Source: Neelides folsomi | Taxonomy: Eukaryota; Arthropoda; Collembola; Neelipleona; Neelidae | Direction: 5' to 3' | Assembly (NCBI GenBank): GCA_034687125.1 | Contig: JAQGBZ010000624.1 | Span: 1 to 25,580, forward strand | Length of the DNA: 25,580 nucleotides | In this document: positions 11,236 through 22,383 of the stretch, one piece after another | Layout of the letters: the number at the start of each line of letters is the position of its first letter | Position numbering within the stretch: the stretch's first letter is position 1 | Notes under the pieces: model-generated | What the model was told of the DNA's origin: nothing | What the model saw: the letters and a program-made list of their open reading frames with translations, nothing else | Database searches by the model: none | Made by a program: the position numbers and the translations under genes

Positions 11236-11606
11236 ATTCATGACATTTATAAATCAAACGAATCAGTAATTTAATTAATCATATTATATATACTATATAT
11301 CTATCGGCTGTCTAATTAAATTAAATATTGTTTAATGTGGGATTTAATGTTGATTTAAGGAAATCTTCAATTTCGTTAAACCAACACATTAGAGATTAAT
11401 TAATTAATTAAATGATTAAAGATGATTATTCAATTTTACTCCAAATAAAGCTTTTATTCTTTTTTTGTATCTATATTTGAAGTTTGAAGCTGGAACACAA
11501 TGATTATATAAGTCAGCAAAGCAGTAATGATCTATACATAGCAATACAACGTATGTGATTATATTGATTATGATACGAGATTATGATTATCGTACATAGT
11601 TCATTT

Positions 11607-11642
11607 TACATAAATATGTATATCCTATACCATATTTATGTA
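11607..11642. repeat. AT-rich perfect hairpin
   Basis: TACATAAATATG (11607-11618) is the exact reverse complement of CATATTTATGTA (11631-11642), with a 12-base loop. It lies just past the 3' end of the gustatory-receptor-like gene. Its function is unknown; in sequence this AT-rich such hairpins also arise easily by chance. Confidence 0.5.
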
Positions 11643-11696
11643 TATTATGCTATTTATGAAAGGATATCGTATAGTGAATTTATATTGTAACAAAAA

Positions 11697-13183
11697 TCAT
11701 ATTATTACCCCTGCATAAACAGTTCTATCAACAATATAAAAATGCCCAGCAGATAATTTAAAATTGAATTTGTTAATGTGATTCAAAAAATCGTAAAATC
11801 TTTCTTTTTTGACCACGTTGCTATTAATGGTAAAGTCAAGTGTTAAATTCAAGATTTCGTTTTTCCATTTTTTAGTCTGCTCGTAATTAATTAGTCAATT
11901 AGTAAGAATAAGCGTTTATATTATTAATAAATTATATTATTAATAAATAATAAATCTGAAATATTGACATGTGAATGTATTAATGTATTTGTATTGAGTA
12001 TTGGTATTACGGTATTAGTATTAAGTATTACTAATAACAATAACTAATATTTACTATGTATTACATTATGATTGAATGTTTGCCCAAGTTCCACAATAGA
12101 AATAATTACAATTGCACTTGATATGAGGAAAAGGATTTGTGTTGACAATAAGAAAATAAATTCAATGTCATATTGTTGTTTTGTTGGATCTTTCGGACCA
12201 AGAACAACATTCACCAAATCAATTAAAGTAAATGCAGCAAAAAATATTGATATGAGAACTACGATACCAAATATATTGTCAAATTGGTCGAAATAAATCT
12301 TGAGTTCTTTAAAATTCAAAATTTCACTTTCAACATCGAAATCTTTTTCATTTGAATCTTCAGCTTCGACTTTATAAGAATTTAAAATTGTAAAACTTTT
12401 ATTATTTTCAAAATTTTCATTCGTTAACGTTAACGGTAAACGTTTCGAAGATGAAAATATTTTATTTTTTAATTTTTCTTGAGAATTTTCAATTAAAATA
12501 TCTGAATTTTTTATACTTGGATTATCAGCTTTTGATTCAGCATTTTTGTTAAGAAATTTGAATAATTTTGCATTTGTGTGATCATAAGAAATAATAAGAA
12601 TTGAAAAGGAATTTTCAATAAAAGAATAATTAATGTATTTGGTCAAAGACAAAGAAAAAGAATGAAGTGCAAGAATCATTGTTGGGATTATTCCCAAATT
12701 TGATAAAAAACCATTTTGTTCAACATTGGCAACAACAGCAAAGTAAACGGAATAAGCCATGTAAATTGATTCAATAACGGATGATATTAAAATTATATAT
12801 TGTTTCGATTTTCGAATAATTGTAGTTTTAAATTGTAAATTCAATTTTATTGAATAATCCATTAATTTGTTAACAAAAGTATAAATGGCCAAATTGTTGT
12901 ACATTAAAAAACACCCGTTGAATAAAACAATTGCAATGTAAATAACGAAAAAGAAGATCAAGATCAATCCGTGAGTTTCATTTACACTGTCTTTAATTAA
13001 ATGATAATCTGAAGTTGGAACAAATATAATGACAACCATGCTAATTGAAATGCACATAATGAAAAACTGGAATTGATTGAACAATTTAAATTGTCTGATT
13101 TTGCGATTTCCAAAATTCGGAATTGGAAATATAAATATGATAAAACATAAAATTTTGGTAAATTTCAAATTTCTCAAATACAT
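11697..13183 (-). CDS. Gustatory-receptor-like seven-transmembrane protein
   Basis: Exon 1 is 13183-12065 (373 codons, ATG at 13183). It ends at LGQTFNHN with a phase-0 GTAATA donor. Exon 2 starts at 11876 after GCAG and encodes TKKWKNEILNLTL ... HINKFNFKLSAGHFYIVDRT, the characteristic start of the last membrane segment in insect gustatory receptors. Exon 1 carries six hydrophobic segments. A hydrophilic, Asn/Glu/Lys-rich linker of roughly 90 residues precedes the segment DNIFGIVVLISIFFAAFTL, longer than usual. After YAGVII a TGA (11699-11697) falls inside the expected TYhhhhhQ position; reading past it gives FLLQYKF. Either a final intron begins at GGG|GTAATA and I missed its acceptor, or the gene is truncated by this stop. 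Expected role: ligand-gated chemosensory channel in sensory neurons. Confidence 0.72.
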
Positions 13184-13865
13184 AAAATTTCTCGAGTTAA
13201 TAGTAACTACTTATTGTTAGTTTATTTAAGTATAATTTAATTTATTTATTTAAAGCATATTATTATTCAAGTAAAATTGATTTAATTCTTATTCAATTTG
13301 CTAATCATTTAAGTTCTTAAATTGTTTAATCAAGTCAAATCAGTTAAGTAAGTAAATTAATTACAGGTATATTATTAATCATTAAATGAACAAACGGGAA
13401 ATTGATTATAATCATAAACATGCATAAATTCAATGTCTCAATAGTACACTTGAATTCTCTAGGTTTATTATTACCGTGCGTGTGATATTTAATTTAGTTA
13501 ATGTAACATTTTACAATAAATATCTATTAACTACAATTATTGCATGCATTCAAATTAGATAATTACAATTTTCATTTGTAAATAGTTGAAAAATGACAGG
13601 AAAGCATGATCATAAAAAGATAAACATTTCCCCCAATTCACAATTTACAATTACATGTGCATGCATTTTCCTACTCTCCGATTGTTAATAGTGTTTTATT
13701 AGTTTTATCGTGCCATTTTGCTATGCTATTCACTAACAAATTTAAAGTATTAAATTGATACATATGGAATATAGTTTTCAATTTAATTTTGTTATATCTG
13801 TTATTCAACATAATTTGAAATCAGACAAAATGCCGACATAGGTAAAAATCTTTAATAAAGTCAAA
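13184..13865. other. Divergent intergenic region
   Basis: AT-rich spacer between the minus-strand receptor and the plus-strand SGNH hydrolase. It must contain both 5' flanks. I see no ORF and no distinct motif beyond AT-rich tracts. Confidence 0.5.
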
Positions 13866-14710
13866 ATGAGATTTGTGTATGAAAGTTGTGCCTTTCTTTT
13901 TTCCATTCAAATACTAAAAGGTATATTTATCTAAAATTGAAATTTACTAAAATTATTTTATTCAATCTGATTATTTTTACTTTTTTGCCAATTCTAATTC
14001 TTAATTTATTATTAATTATTTACTTATTTATTTACTAATTAGTTACTGGAGATGCTCCAACAGTTCCAGCATGGGAACCTTCGCATCGTGAAGCTCAATT
14101 CTGGCAAAATTATCATCAAACTTTTTTGAACACTACTCAAGCATATGGACCAAAAATCCAAGCAATATTCCTGGGAGATTCCCTTACCCATTTATATGCT
14201 AATCAAGGGAAAGAAGTATGGAAAAAATATTATGGAAATGTTGCTGTTGTGAATTATGGAATTGGCGGTGACGACACGAGGAACATTTTATGGAGAATTA
14301 CAAATGGAGAAATTGATGGAATGGAAAATGCAAAACTTGTTGTTTTAATGATCGGGGCAAATAACTTGGCTAAAGATAAAACAGAAGATATTGCAAAAGG
14401 AATTAAAAAAATAATTGAAACTTTAAATAAGAAACTCCCAAAAACCAAAATATTACTTTTAGGTTTATTGCCTTTGGAAATTGGAAAGAAAGAAATGGCT
14501 TTTTTGATAACAGCCGACATTAATTTCAGAATAAAGGAATTTGACAACGGGAATTCGATTCGATTTTTCAACATGTGGACAGATTTCGGGGAGTCGTTTG
14601 GAGCAATCAAAAGTGAATATTTTATTAACGATAAAGTTCATTTGAGCGAAGCCGGATATTCAAAATGGGCTAAACTTATGGATCCTTTGTTTAAAGAAAT
14701 GATGGCTTAA
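13866..14710 (+). CDS. Secreted SGNH hydrolase, PAF-acetylhydrolase IB subunit-like
   Basis: Exon 1 (13866-13920) encodes a short hydrophobic leader (MRFVYESCAFLFSIQILK). A phase-1 intron of 122 bases leads to exon 2 (14043-14710), for 240 residues in total. The SGNH/GDSL blocks are all present: catalytic Ser in IFLGDSLT, the oxyanion Gly in NYGIGGDDTRN, GANN, and the Asp/His pair in NDKVHLSEAGY. The best likeness is to the catalytic subunits of platelet-activating-factor acetylhydrolase IB, which remove acetyl groups from ether phospholipids. Those are cytosolic, so a signal peptide is unusual and suggests a secreted esterase. AATAAA at 14735 is a likely polyadenylation signal. A bacterial origin for the domain is possible but unproven; the intron and eukaryotic leader show it is now a host gene. 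Confidence 0.85.
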
Positions 14711-14734
14711 ATAAATTAATGATATTAAATTATT

Positions 14735-14740
14735 AATAAA
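14735..14740 (+). promoter_or_regulatory. Polyadenylation signal of the SGNH hydrolase gene
   Basis: AATAAA 25 bases after the stop codon. Confidence 0.55.
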
Positions 14741-15331
14741 GAAATAATCCCAATCACTAATACAAATAGAGTAATTAATTAATTAAATCAATTAAAGGCC
14801 GTTATTTAACTTTAATTCTTGCCTCGTATTTTTGATATGGGATAGTTGAGACAATTGGTTCCCGTAACTAGAAGAAGTTTCATTCACCGCATGCATTTCA
14901 TTTATCGAGGCTTTTCCATTTCTTTTCGATGCGATCCGTTGAATTCAATCGAATTCACTCAATTCAATCATCATTTGCCTTCAATTAACTAAATTAATTC
15001 CCAATTTTAAAGTTTCTAATTACGATTATTTTATTTAAAATCACAATTTCCCAATTACGAGGACATTTATTGTATCAGAATAATATTAATTTATAAAGCA
15101 TTCAACTTTTGAATTGATATTCCTTCCAAGCGAGAGACCTTCACAAAAATTGTAAGTTGTCTAGTGAATTCAATTAATAATTTCATAAATAATTTATTCT
15201 TTATATTTTTAAATGAATTTTAATTTTAAATGAACGGGTTCTTATTGTTGAACATCAATTTAAGAATTAAGATCTTAACAATTGAGCATCAATTTAATTC
15301 CAATCTTGTCAATTTATTATATTTGAAGTAA
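14741..15331. other. Intergenic, 5' flank of NUP35
   Basis: No gene seen. It contains the inferred promoter and 5' leader of NUP35; around 14850-14960 the sequence is somewhat less AT-rich. No clear TATA box can be singled out in this base composition. Confidence 0.45.
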
Positions 15332-16549
15332 ATGGAGCCAATGAATTTTTCTCCGATTTCCTCTGGCAATTCTCCGAGCGGGAGTGGAAGTCCCGTAATT
15401 TGGCCACCTCCAGCTCCAGCGTATCTTCCTCCATTCCTCGCTGGCGAATTGAGCTCGGTCAGCCCATCCAAATCTTTCGGACCAGCTGGAAGACTCTTTG
15501 ACTCAAAAGGTCACCATTCGAATTCAATGCACATGGGAGGAAAATCAAAAGGTCAGACATTATAACAAAATCATATTTATCATTTTTATATTTAACATAA
15601 TCAATAATTATGCATATTCATAATATTGAAGTGAATCTAATAATTAAAATTAAATTAAAATTAACATTTACCGTGATTATTTTTTTATTTTAATAGGGAG
15701 GCATGTCGGATTTGAAGATATTCGTAATTTGGATCAAGAAGTGTCTAAAGGTCCTCCAAAGTTCGGTTTCGGTTCTTACGGCTCTCCAACTGAAATCCCA
15801 ACAACAACCCCTCAATGTAATTAATTAACATTTTAAATATGATATTAATTAAACTGCCACATTAAAATTATTGTTAAATTATAAAATCACAAGCTTATTG
15901 TTTTAAATCTTTATATTTTATAATAACGTTGTTATTTAATTATAATTGTTATTTTATTTTAAAAGGTCCACCACCAGGAATGTTCGAAACCCCGAAGCGA
16001 CCCGCCGACTCATTTAATTTCCAACCTTCCGGAGATGGCGATTTGCGTCGCATTGAGAGTTCAAAGACGAGCAATTGGGTCACAGTTTTCGGTTTCCCAT
16101 CCAACGCCACTTCCTTCATCCTCTCACACTTCTCCACTTATGGGACAATTGTCGAAACGAAGGATTTCCCCGGGTGTAATTGGATCGCACTTCGTTATGA
16201 AAGTAAAATGGAGGCTCGGAGAGCATTGGGACGGAACGGCACAATCTTGGGAAATTCGCTCATGATCGGAGTTGTCGTCACATCGCCGACATCGCAAGAA
16301 TTTGATGGATTCGGTTCAGAAAATATTCCTTCGACTTCGTTTCAATCTCCTGGTTCTTTTTCTGCTGGACCTCCTGCTTTTACTTCTTCTGTTTCGAAGG
16401 CGGACGAAATCAAAGCCAAACTTCGCCCTTTGAACTCTTCAACTATTGGGATGGGCGGATTGAGCGATCGCCACGTGGCAATGGTAAATGTACCAAGGGA
16501 AAATAATTCACTTCTTACAAAAGCCTTTGAAATGTTTTTCGGATATTAA
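15332..16549 (+). CDS. Nup35: Nucleoporin NUP35 (Nup53), MPPN-type RRM
   Basis: A structural nucleoporin of the inner ring that links Nup155 and Nup93 to the pore membrane. Exons 15332-15551, 15697-15816 and 15966-16549, with phase-1 introns, give 307 residues against about 326 in human. The N-terminal Ser/Pro-rich region (NFSPISSGNSPSGSGSP) leads to an FG-like patch (PKFGFGSYGSP). The MPPN RRM-like domain lies at roughly residues 135-205: WVTVFGFPSNATSFILSHF, STYGTIVE, CNWIALRYESKMEARRAL, NGTILGNSLMIGVVV. The protein ends in an amphipathic helix, LLTKAFEMFFGY, matching the membrane-binding C-terminus of the family. ATG 15332 is the first in the open frame. It looks intact, with better GC content than its surroundings. 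A polyadenylation signal lies at 16907. Confidence 0.95.
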
Positions 16550-17165
16550 GATGTTAAATTAAAATTTCTAATTTGTACGATTTGAAATTCTAAAATATTC
16601 ATTTAATTTTTAATTTATTATTTTATTTAAAGTAAATATTTTATTTAATTGTCTTCTTAATTATTCATTGTGAGTTTTGAACTTTATTTTAGAATTCTCA
16701 ATTACATAAATGTCATTTTCAATCTTGATTGAGTATTGAGTTTTATTATTACTAATCTTTGATCATTTGTATTGTTCTGTTCATGAATTGATTCTCTGAT
16801 ATTTACTATTCCTTCATAATGAATTTTTGTAATATTAATTACTGTTGTAAGATTAATAATATTTTTTTTAATTGCGATCAGTCCAACTGTTGAATAATGA
16901 TCATAAAATAAAGAATGCTTTTGATGAGTTTTTTAAACTAAATTATTAAATGTCGTTATTGAATAAATTCATAAGATCATCTATTTAATTCATTTTTGAA
17001 ATGCTCATTCCGACTCATTCATCTGATAATTTAATTGACAATTAGCATTGGTAATTTATTTTCTCGGCCGACTGACTTGAACCAGTTGGAATTTGTTATG
17101 CTTTCTGTGTAACTCTCGTGCATCATAAAGCAGCGTAATCGCATGAAATGAAACATGGGGAATAA
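16550..17165. other. 3' flank of NUP35, no gene seen
   Basis: AT-rich. AATAAA at 16907-16912 is the likely NUP35 polyadenylation signal or one of several. No ORF with structure. Confidence 0.5.
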
Positions 17166-17558
17166 AGTGAAACGGAAACCAATAAAGAAAAATTACCAAC
17201 AGCTGATGAACCAAAATCTGAAGTTTTGCCTAAAAGAAATAAAAAGCTTCCAAGAAAAACTCAATACAAACAATCTGCAGCTACCCCACCCATGAACACC
17301 AACAGTGACAAAAAAGTTCCTGCAAAGGTCAAGCCTAAGGGCATGCCAACTGTCCGACAGCCAAAAACTCCTGCTAGTGTGATCGGAAAGGTCGGAAAAC
17401 CTCAAACTCCAACAGTTACAAATTATGAAGATCCTCAAGGTTCTCAACAGAATGAACCAACTCCAGATGCTAATGGAAAAAGAAGAGGGGGAAATTCTCA
17501 ACGTGGTCGTGGGGAATATAAAATTGGAAGTGCGGCATGGTGGAGAGACGCAAATTGA
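17166..17558 (+). CDS. C-terminal exon of a basic Pro/Lys-rich protein, not recognised
   Basis: Open frame from just after an in-frame TAA (17163) to TGA at 17556-17558, about 130 codons. It lacks a plausible N-terminal ATG, so I read it as a last exon; AAAG at 17163-17166 is a possible acceptor. The protein is low-complexity and basic: PKRNKKLPRKTQYKQ, PAKVKPKGMPTVRQPKTP, NYEDPQGSQQNEPTPDANG, KRRGGNSQRGRGEYKIG, ending AAWWRDAN. The RG-rich patch and Lys/Pro repeats suggest RNA or chromatin contact, but this is only composition. No upstream exons were identified; it could be a truncated gene copy. Its 3' part has a near-duplicate at 17810. Confidence 0.45.
   Translation, partial: SETETNKEKLPTADEPKSEVLPKRNKKLPRKTQYKQSAATPPMNTNSDKKVPAKVKPKGMPTVRQPKTPASVIGKVGKPQTPTVTNYEDPQGSQQNEPTPDANGKRRGGNSQRGRGEYKIGSAAWWRDAN
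17445..17497 (+). repeat. Coding segment duplicated downstream, copy A
   Basis: 53 bases from CAACAG to GAAATTC matching 17810-17862 at about 48 of 53 positions. Encodes NEPTPDANGKRRGGN. Confidence 0.8.
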
Positions 17559-17809
17559 AGATTCGCAAACAAAGTCGGATATATGCTCGGGATAAATCGA
17601 TGGTTCTTTTAATTTTAATCTTTAATTTTATTAATTATCTATTTATTATTTTCAAATATAAATTATCCATATATCTATACTTTTTGTATCAATTTATCCA
17701 TCAATTTATATTTTATGTAACTTCAGTTAATCCCTTCTAATTTTAATTGAAAAGTATTTCTTTTATATTCTAATCTTGCCAACGGAATTGATTCTTTACA
17801 TTTTGTCCT

Positions 17810-17862
17810 CAACAGGGTGAACCAACTCCAGATTCTAATGGAAAAGGAAGAAGGGGAAATTC
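17810..17862 (+). repeat. Duplicated coding segment, copy B (possible alternative 3' exon)
   Basis: Copy B begins with CTCAACAG, which here looks like a splice acceptor, and reads GEPTPDSNGKGRRGNS then CPMY and TAG. Substitutions relative to copy A keep the frame open. It may be an alternative last exon or a fragment of a second copy of the gene. Confidence 0.7.
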
Positions 17863-17960
17863 ATGTCCCATGTATTAGATAAATCCGGGCTGATTTTAGA
17901 ATAATAGTTTAACTATGATTGCATCAACTCAATTTCCCCAAAATCGGCAAAATGAAAATT

Positions 17961-18153
17961 TCAATCTTTTGATTTTTCAGTTGGTTTCTTTTCTCCTTTT
18001 ATAACAATATCCTTTTCCTTTGGTACTTTTATTCTGAAATCTGGTAATAAAACTTTATCGCGTTTGCCTCCAATGTATCATGTATCGCAACAATTCGTCA
18101 TAATGAATATGATTAAACCCTCCGTATTCAAAAAATATATTATCCATATCCAT
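17961..18153 (-). pseudogene. Small ORF broken by a 7-base tandem duplication
   Basis: The ATG at 18153 opens MDMDNIFFEYGGFNHIHYDE LLRY. The frame is then lost at two tandem copies of ATGTATC (18073-18079 and 18080-18086). Reading as if only one copy were present continues as IGGKRDKVLLPDF, RIKVPKEKD and VIKGEKKPTEKSKD, with TGA at 17963-17961. I do not recognise the family. The basic tail and absence of introns would fit a small or processed gene. It is convergent with the plus-strand Pro/Lys-rich exon. Confidence 0.5.
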
Positions 18154-19561
18154 TATGTAAATTAATTTATAATTTATATTGTAATTAAAATAAGATGAAC
18201 CAAACAATTAAATTGACAGTATGAAATACCACAAAATATTCCCTCTCCATTTGAATAATTGGATTATAAGCGCAATAGTTAGTCGTTAGTTTTAATAAAA
18301 ATAGTATTCTCAATTAACTTAAGCGTATTCACAACTTTAACATTTGATAACCCATTTTGTTGAAAAACATTAGTACTATGTATATGAAAATAATATTTTT
18401 TATATTTAGTATCATACATTTAATGAATTTTCATTAAGTTTAAGATATTTGTACTTAATAATTAATTAGAATTAAAAAATAACTTTTTTTGAATTTTTTC
18501 ATTCACTTAACTGTTTTAAATAAATTCGCATGTGAAATGAGAAAACATAAATTATTATGAAATAATAAATAACTGGATATAATAAATAACATGGATGCTA
18601 TAGATGATATGAAAACAATGTCAATGATCTTAAATTAATAAAGCTAGGTATTATTGATGAATGATGATTTCGGAATGGAGAGATTAATGTCTCAAATACC
18701 ATCTTTTACATGCTGGCCAAGATTCTGGTCTGGAGAGCTGGAGAACGTGAATTACTAAAATAGACGGATAAAATATACAAACAACGAATAAATGCAAAGA
18801 TCGCACATTTTTATATAAATGAACTGGTTATTACTTATATTTTATACATTTTTGTTCTAAAGGATAGGATTTCAAATTTAATATCATTGTATTTGTAGAC
18901 ATAAATAACATTTTGCAGATCTAATGTAAATTCTTAACAGTTAGACATACCTACAAGTTTGTTTTTTGTATAAAAACCAGTTTTATGTTTTTTCTATTTT
19001 CGAGAATTCGAGATATAAAAATAAATATTCCAAGAAATAATAAAATGCCAACTTTTCATTAACTTTATGATTTTGCGATACCAGATAATTATCATTGTTG
19101 ATAGTTGCATAAATTAAAAAAATAAAATACAATTAATTAGTAAGTGCAAAAGTACAAATAGGTGTAAGATCTTAACTTTTTCCTTTAAGGAAATAAAATG
19201 TGAAATTAACAACTTTGTTACAATTTAAAGAGCAAGAAGTTTATTTTAATTAAAGCTTAATATATTTCATGGAATTAAAAAGTTGAGGATTATAAAAGTG
19301 TTAAATAATGTTTTTATTATATTTCCAAATTCCTCTTTATTGTTTAATGTAATGTAGATTTTAATTTGAAATTTGAAAATTAAAATTTGTAAAATTTGAA
19401 AAGAATTTTTCCAATTTAAACTGAGGATAATATTACAATTAATATTAATTTACTCACATATCAGTATACTCATACTTATTATATAGTAATTAATTAACAT
19501 TTAATTATATAGATAAAATTTAAATATTTATCCGTTGTTGAGATGTATTGGGGAGTTCATT
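18154..19561. other. Gene-poor AT-rich region
   Basis: About 1.4 kb with no ORF of note, no RNA gene and no repeat that I can see. It separates the small relic from the 3' end of the serpin pseudogene. Confidence 0.55.
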
Positions 19562-21521
19562 TCATATTGAGATTTCTAATTCGTCCTTCAAAAGTACTAA
19601 GTCAAGATCTTTGTCCACGATTTGGAATCCAAATGGTCGATCAACAATAAAGTTGATTTCAACAGGTAGATCGTAACATGCTCTTCCACGACGCATCATC
19701 CCAACTATTAATTTTAAAAAGAATTTTAATGAGAAATTTGTATTGAAATATATTTATTTTCACAATGCTATTAATTTGTAAATTTTCAATCAGTGTAATT
19801 GGAATATAAGTATTAAAAATGAAAACCAATGTGCGCATATACCAAATCATTATTAAGAGCTCATAGGGTAAATAAACGTGTGTAAAAAAACAAAATTCCA
19901 TGGATTGACTCCTTTTTCAGCAGCTTCATTCACAGCTCGTTGTTTAACAAATTCAACATAAAGAGGATCGTCACTAATTCCAAAAAAACCTGATGATGTC
20001 TCAGAGAATGCGATCTTGATTCCAAGCTAAAAGATTCATCAAAGTTGAACAAATTGATATGAAATGATTAAATTTACATTAAAAAATAAGACTCTTTATA
20101 TAAATTATAACAATATCTAAAATATTGATTAAACATACTTTCTTCAAATAATCGGTCAAATCCAAGTCACTTTCAATTTTGAATTTAAGCAAAGCAAGCA
20201 TGCTGATCTTTCCATTCCTCATCCCATTACATATTTCCTTTGGTGTCATTGAAGGCATTTTGAAATTCCCATGACCTTTTGGCAAGAAGATGAGCATTGA
20301 TAAATAGGATAGAAATATGACAGTTCTTAAAATTTTTATTCGTGGAATATAGCAATATTTTGAATCATTTTTTACAATCTAAATATTTGATCACCTACCA
20401 TTAAAACAATTACATTATTTTTTATAATTTATATAATATTTAAATATTGCCTTGTATTGGAGCTCGATGACTTCCATGTCAAAATCATTCGGATTTCTAT
20501 AATTGAACTTTTCGTCGTGCATCCACATCGTCTTAACTTCAATGGTCTCATTTTTGAAATTTCATGTCTTCTGTGTGTCTGACGAGAAATCCCTTTTCCC
20601 AATCTCCATTGAAACGAATTGCGTTGACGAGAACCAATTTTGTAAGCGGTTTGAAATCCCCTTAAAAATAACATTTATTTAAAACATTAATAAATATTTA
20701 AATGGTTAGTAATAAAAAGTAGAGTAAATTTGGACGATCGATTCATTATATCTTAAACATGGTTAATAATTTAAATAACAATCAATCAACATTTAGAAAT
20801 GAATGTTTAGAGAGAAAAATATGACAAAATTACCTCCTTTCACAATTTCTTAAATTAACCCTTCAGTCATTTCTGTAACAAATTTGTTGATGACTTTGGC
20901 GGCTTTAGCAGGTTCATCGAAATTAATTTGATCCACCGAAGTTTTCATCTGCTTTGTCAAATTATCAACGTATTCGGCTTTCAATTCCAATCCATTTTGA
21001 ATAAAGATTTTGTTGGCCATGAAGACACTTTTCTGAAAGTCCTCGTCCTAATATTGTATTACATCGTTCAATTTTCTAAGAATATTCATGTAAATGTCAT
21101 ATTTGTTTTTCGTGAATTCAAAGAGAGCATCAATTTCCTTTTTGGCTTCTCCACCACCTCCAAGACTGAGCATGGAGAAAAGAATAGCGACCCTAAGTAA
21201 GGGCAAAATACCAAGTTCTGATTTTCAGCTTGCAATTCCTGAAAAATAGAAATAACCAGTATAGAGTAAATAATATAAAATTAAATCATACTTAATATTT
21301 ACAATAATCGACTAATAAATGTTATTAGTATAAATAGAAATAGAATAGATAAATATAAGTAATAAAAAGACCTTGTGCAATTTTGATGAAAAAGTTGAAT
21401 ATCCATCTGCTTTAAATTTTTTTGACTTTTCAGTTTCCTCATCTTCGTTCCGCATCTCTTCTTTGTCGGAATCCTCTTCGTTGTAATTCCCATATGAATC
21501 AAATGACTCACTGTCTGACAT
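19562..21521 (-). pseudogene. Serpin, 6 exons, with stops and frameshifts
   Basis: Serine-protease-inhibitor family. Minus-strand exons: 21521-21372 (acidic N-terminus MSDSESFDSYGNYNEEDSD, then DGYSTFSSKLHK), 21238-20834 (LVFCPYL, SMLSLGGGGEAKKEIDAL, MANKIFIQNGLELKAEYVDN, VINKFVTEMTEG), 20660 to about 20453 (PLTKLVLVNAIRFNGDWEKG, KTMWMHDEKFNYRNPND), about 20330-20139 (MLIFLPKGHG, DLTDYLKK), 20026-19910 (LGIKIAFSETSSGFFGISDD, VNEAAEKG) and 19704-19562 (MMRRGRACYDLPVEINFIVD RPFGFQI). Damage: frame change near 21200, in-frame TAG at 21050-21048, TAA at 20852-20850, frame change near 20570, and a GC instead of GT donor near 20453. The last two exons do not join in phase, and the alanine-rich hinge (TEAAAAT in typical inhibitors) is absent between EKG and GMMRRGR. 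No signal peptide, so the ancestor was probably intracellular. Confidence 0.82.
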
Positions 21522-22383
21522 ATTCGATGTCGTAAATAATCACCTGCGCTATCTAATTGTAAGTCGTTCAAAATGTGACGGTTGGTGGTTAACGAAATCA
21601 AGTTTAAGATTTCAATAATTTAATTGGAAAATCACAAAAGCCTCACTAATTGAATCCAAAATAGTATCCTTAATATTTATTCAATGGTTCGTGATTTCGT
21701 TTCTTTGGAATCTTTTCTTAGAAAATTGAGGGAATCTGTGAAACTGACGCGACTGACGACCTGACCTGATCCACTGACATTGAGTGTGTCCACACATCTC
21801 GTGAGTTACTCTCTCGTGCGTCCGTTTCAAAACCTTTTCACAACCCCTGGTTTTTGAACAGCATTTAGATTAGCTTATCTTCAATTGAAATTTATCTCTC
21901 TAAAATAATACAAATATGTAAGCTAATAGATGTAGGTATATTAACTATATTAATACAAATTAAACAACTACCAATGTTATATACCTATTATACCTAAACT
22001 AATCGGTAAATGATTATAAACTTATACAGACTAGCAACTTTCACAGCCATAGTATATTTTAAATTATTACAAATTTTAACCACAAATAAATTAAAGTCAA
22101 GTAATGCTTTTTTTTACACACTTATTTTCAGATTATACATAATTGTATATACATTTAAATATGAAAATATTAATTTTGTATAATTTGAAAAGGCATTTAC
22201 ATTTTAAATTACCGATGGTATTAATATTTATTTACTAACATACATTTTATAAGTATATCAGTGTGCTAATATATTTTAGATGGTTAATTAACCTATAATT
22301 ATTTGCATACATTTTTAGTATTTATGCTCTAAATGATGAGAGGTTACAGAAATTTATTGAGTAAAACCTGAAAATCTTTCAAT
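21522..22383. other. Upstream flank of the serpin relic
   Basis: No gene seen. A less AT-rich patch with repeated CTGAC/GACGA words at about 21735-21840 lies where the serpin promoter or 5' leader would have been; the rest is AT-rich spacer. Confidence 0.45.

Noticed and set aside
14254..14610. 118-codon minus-strand ORF
   Set aside because: Exact antisense of the SGNH hydrolase exon, whose motifs are clear on the plus strand.
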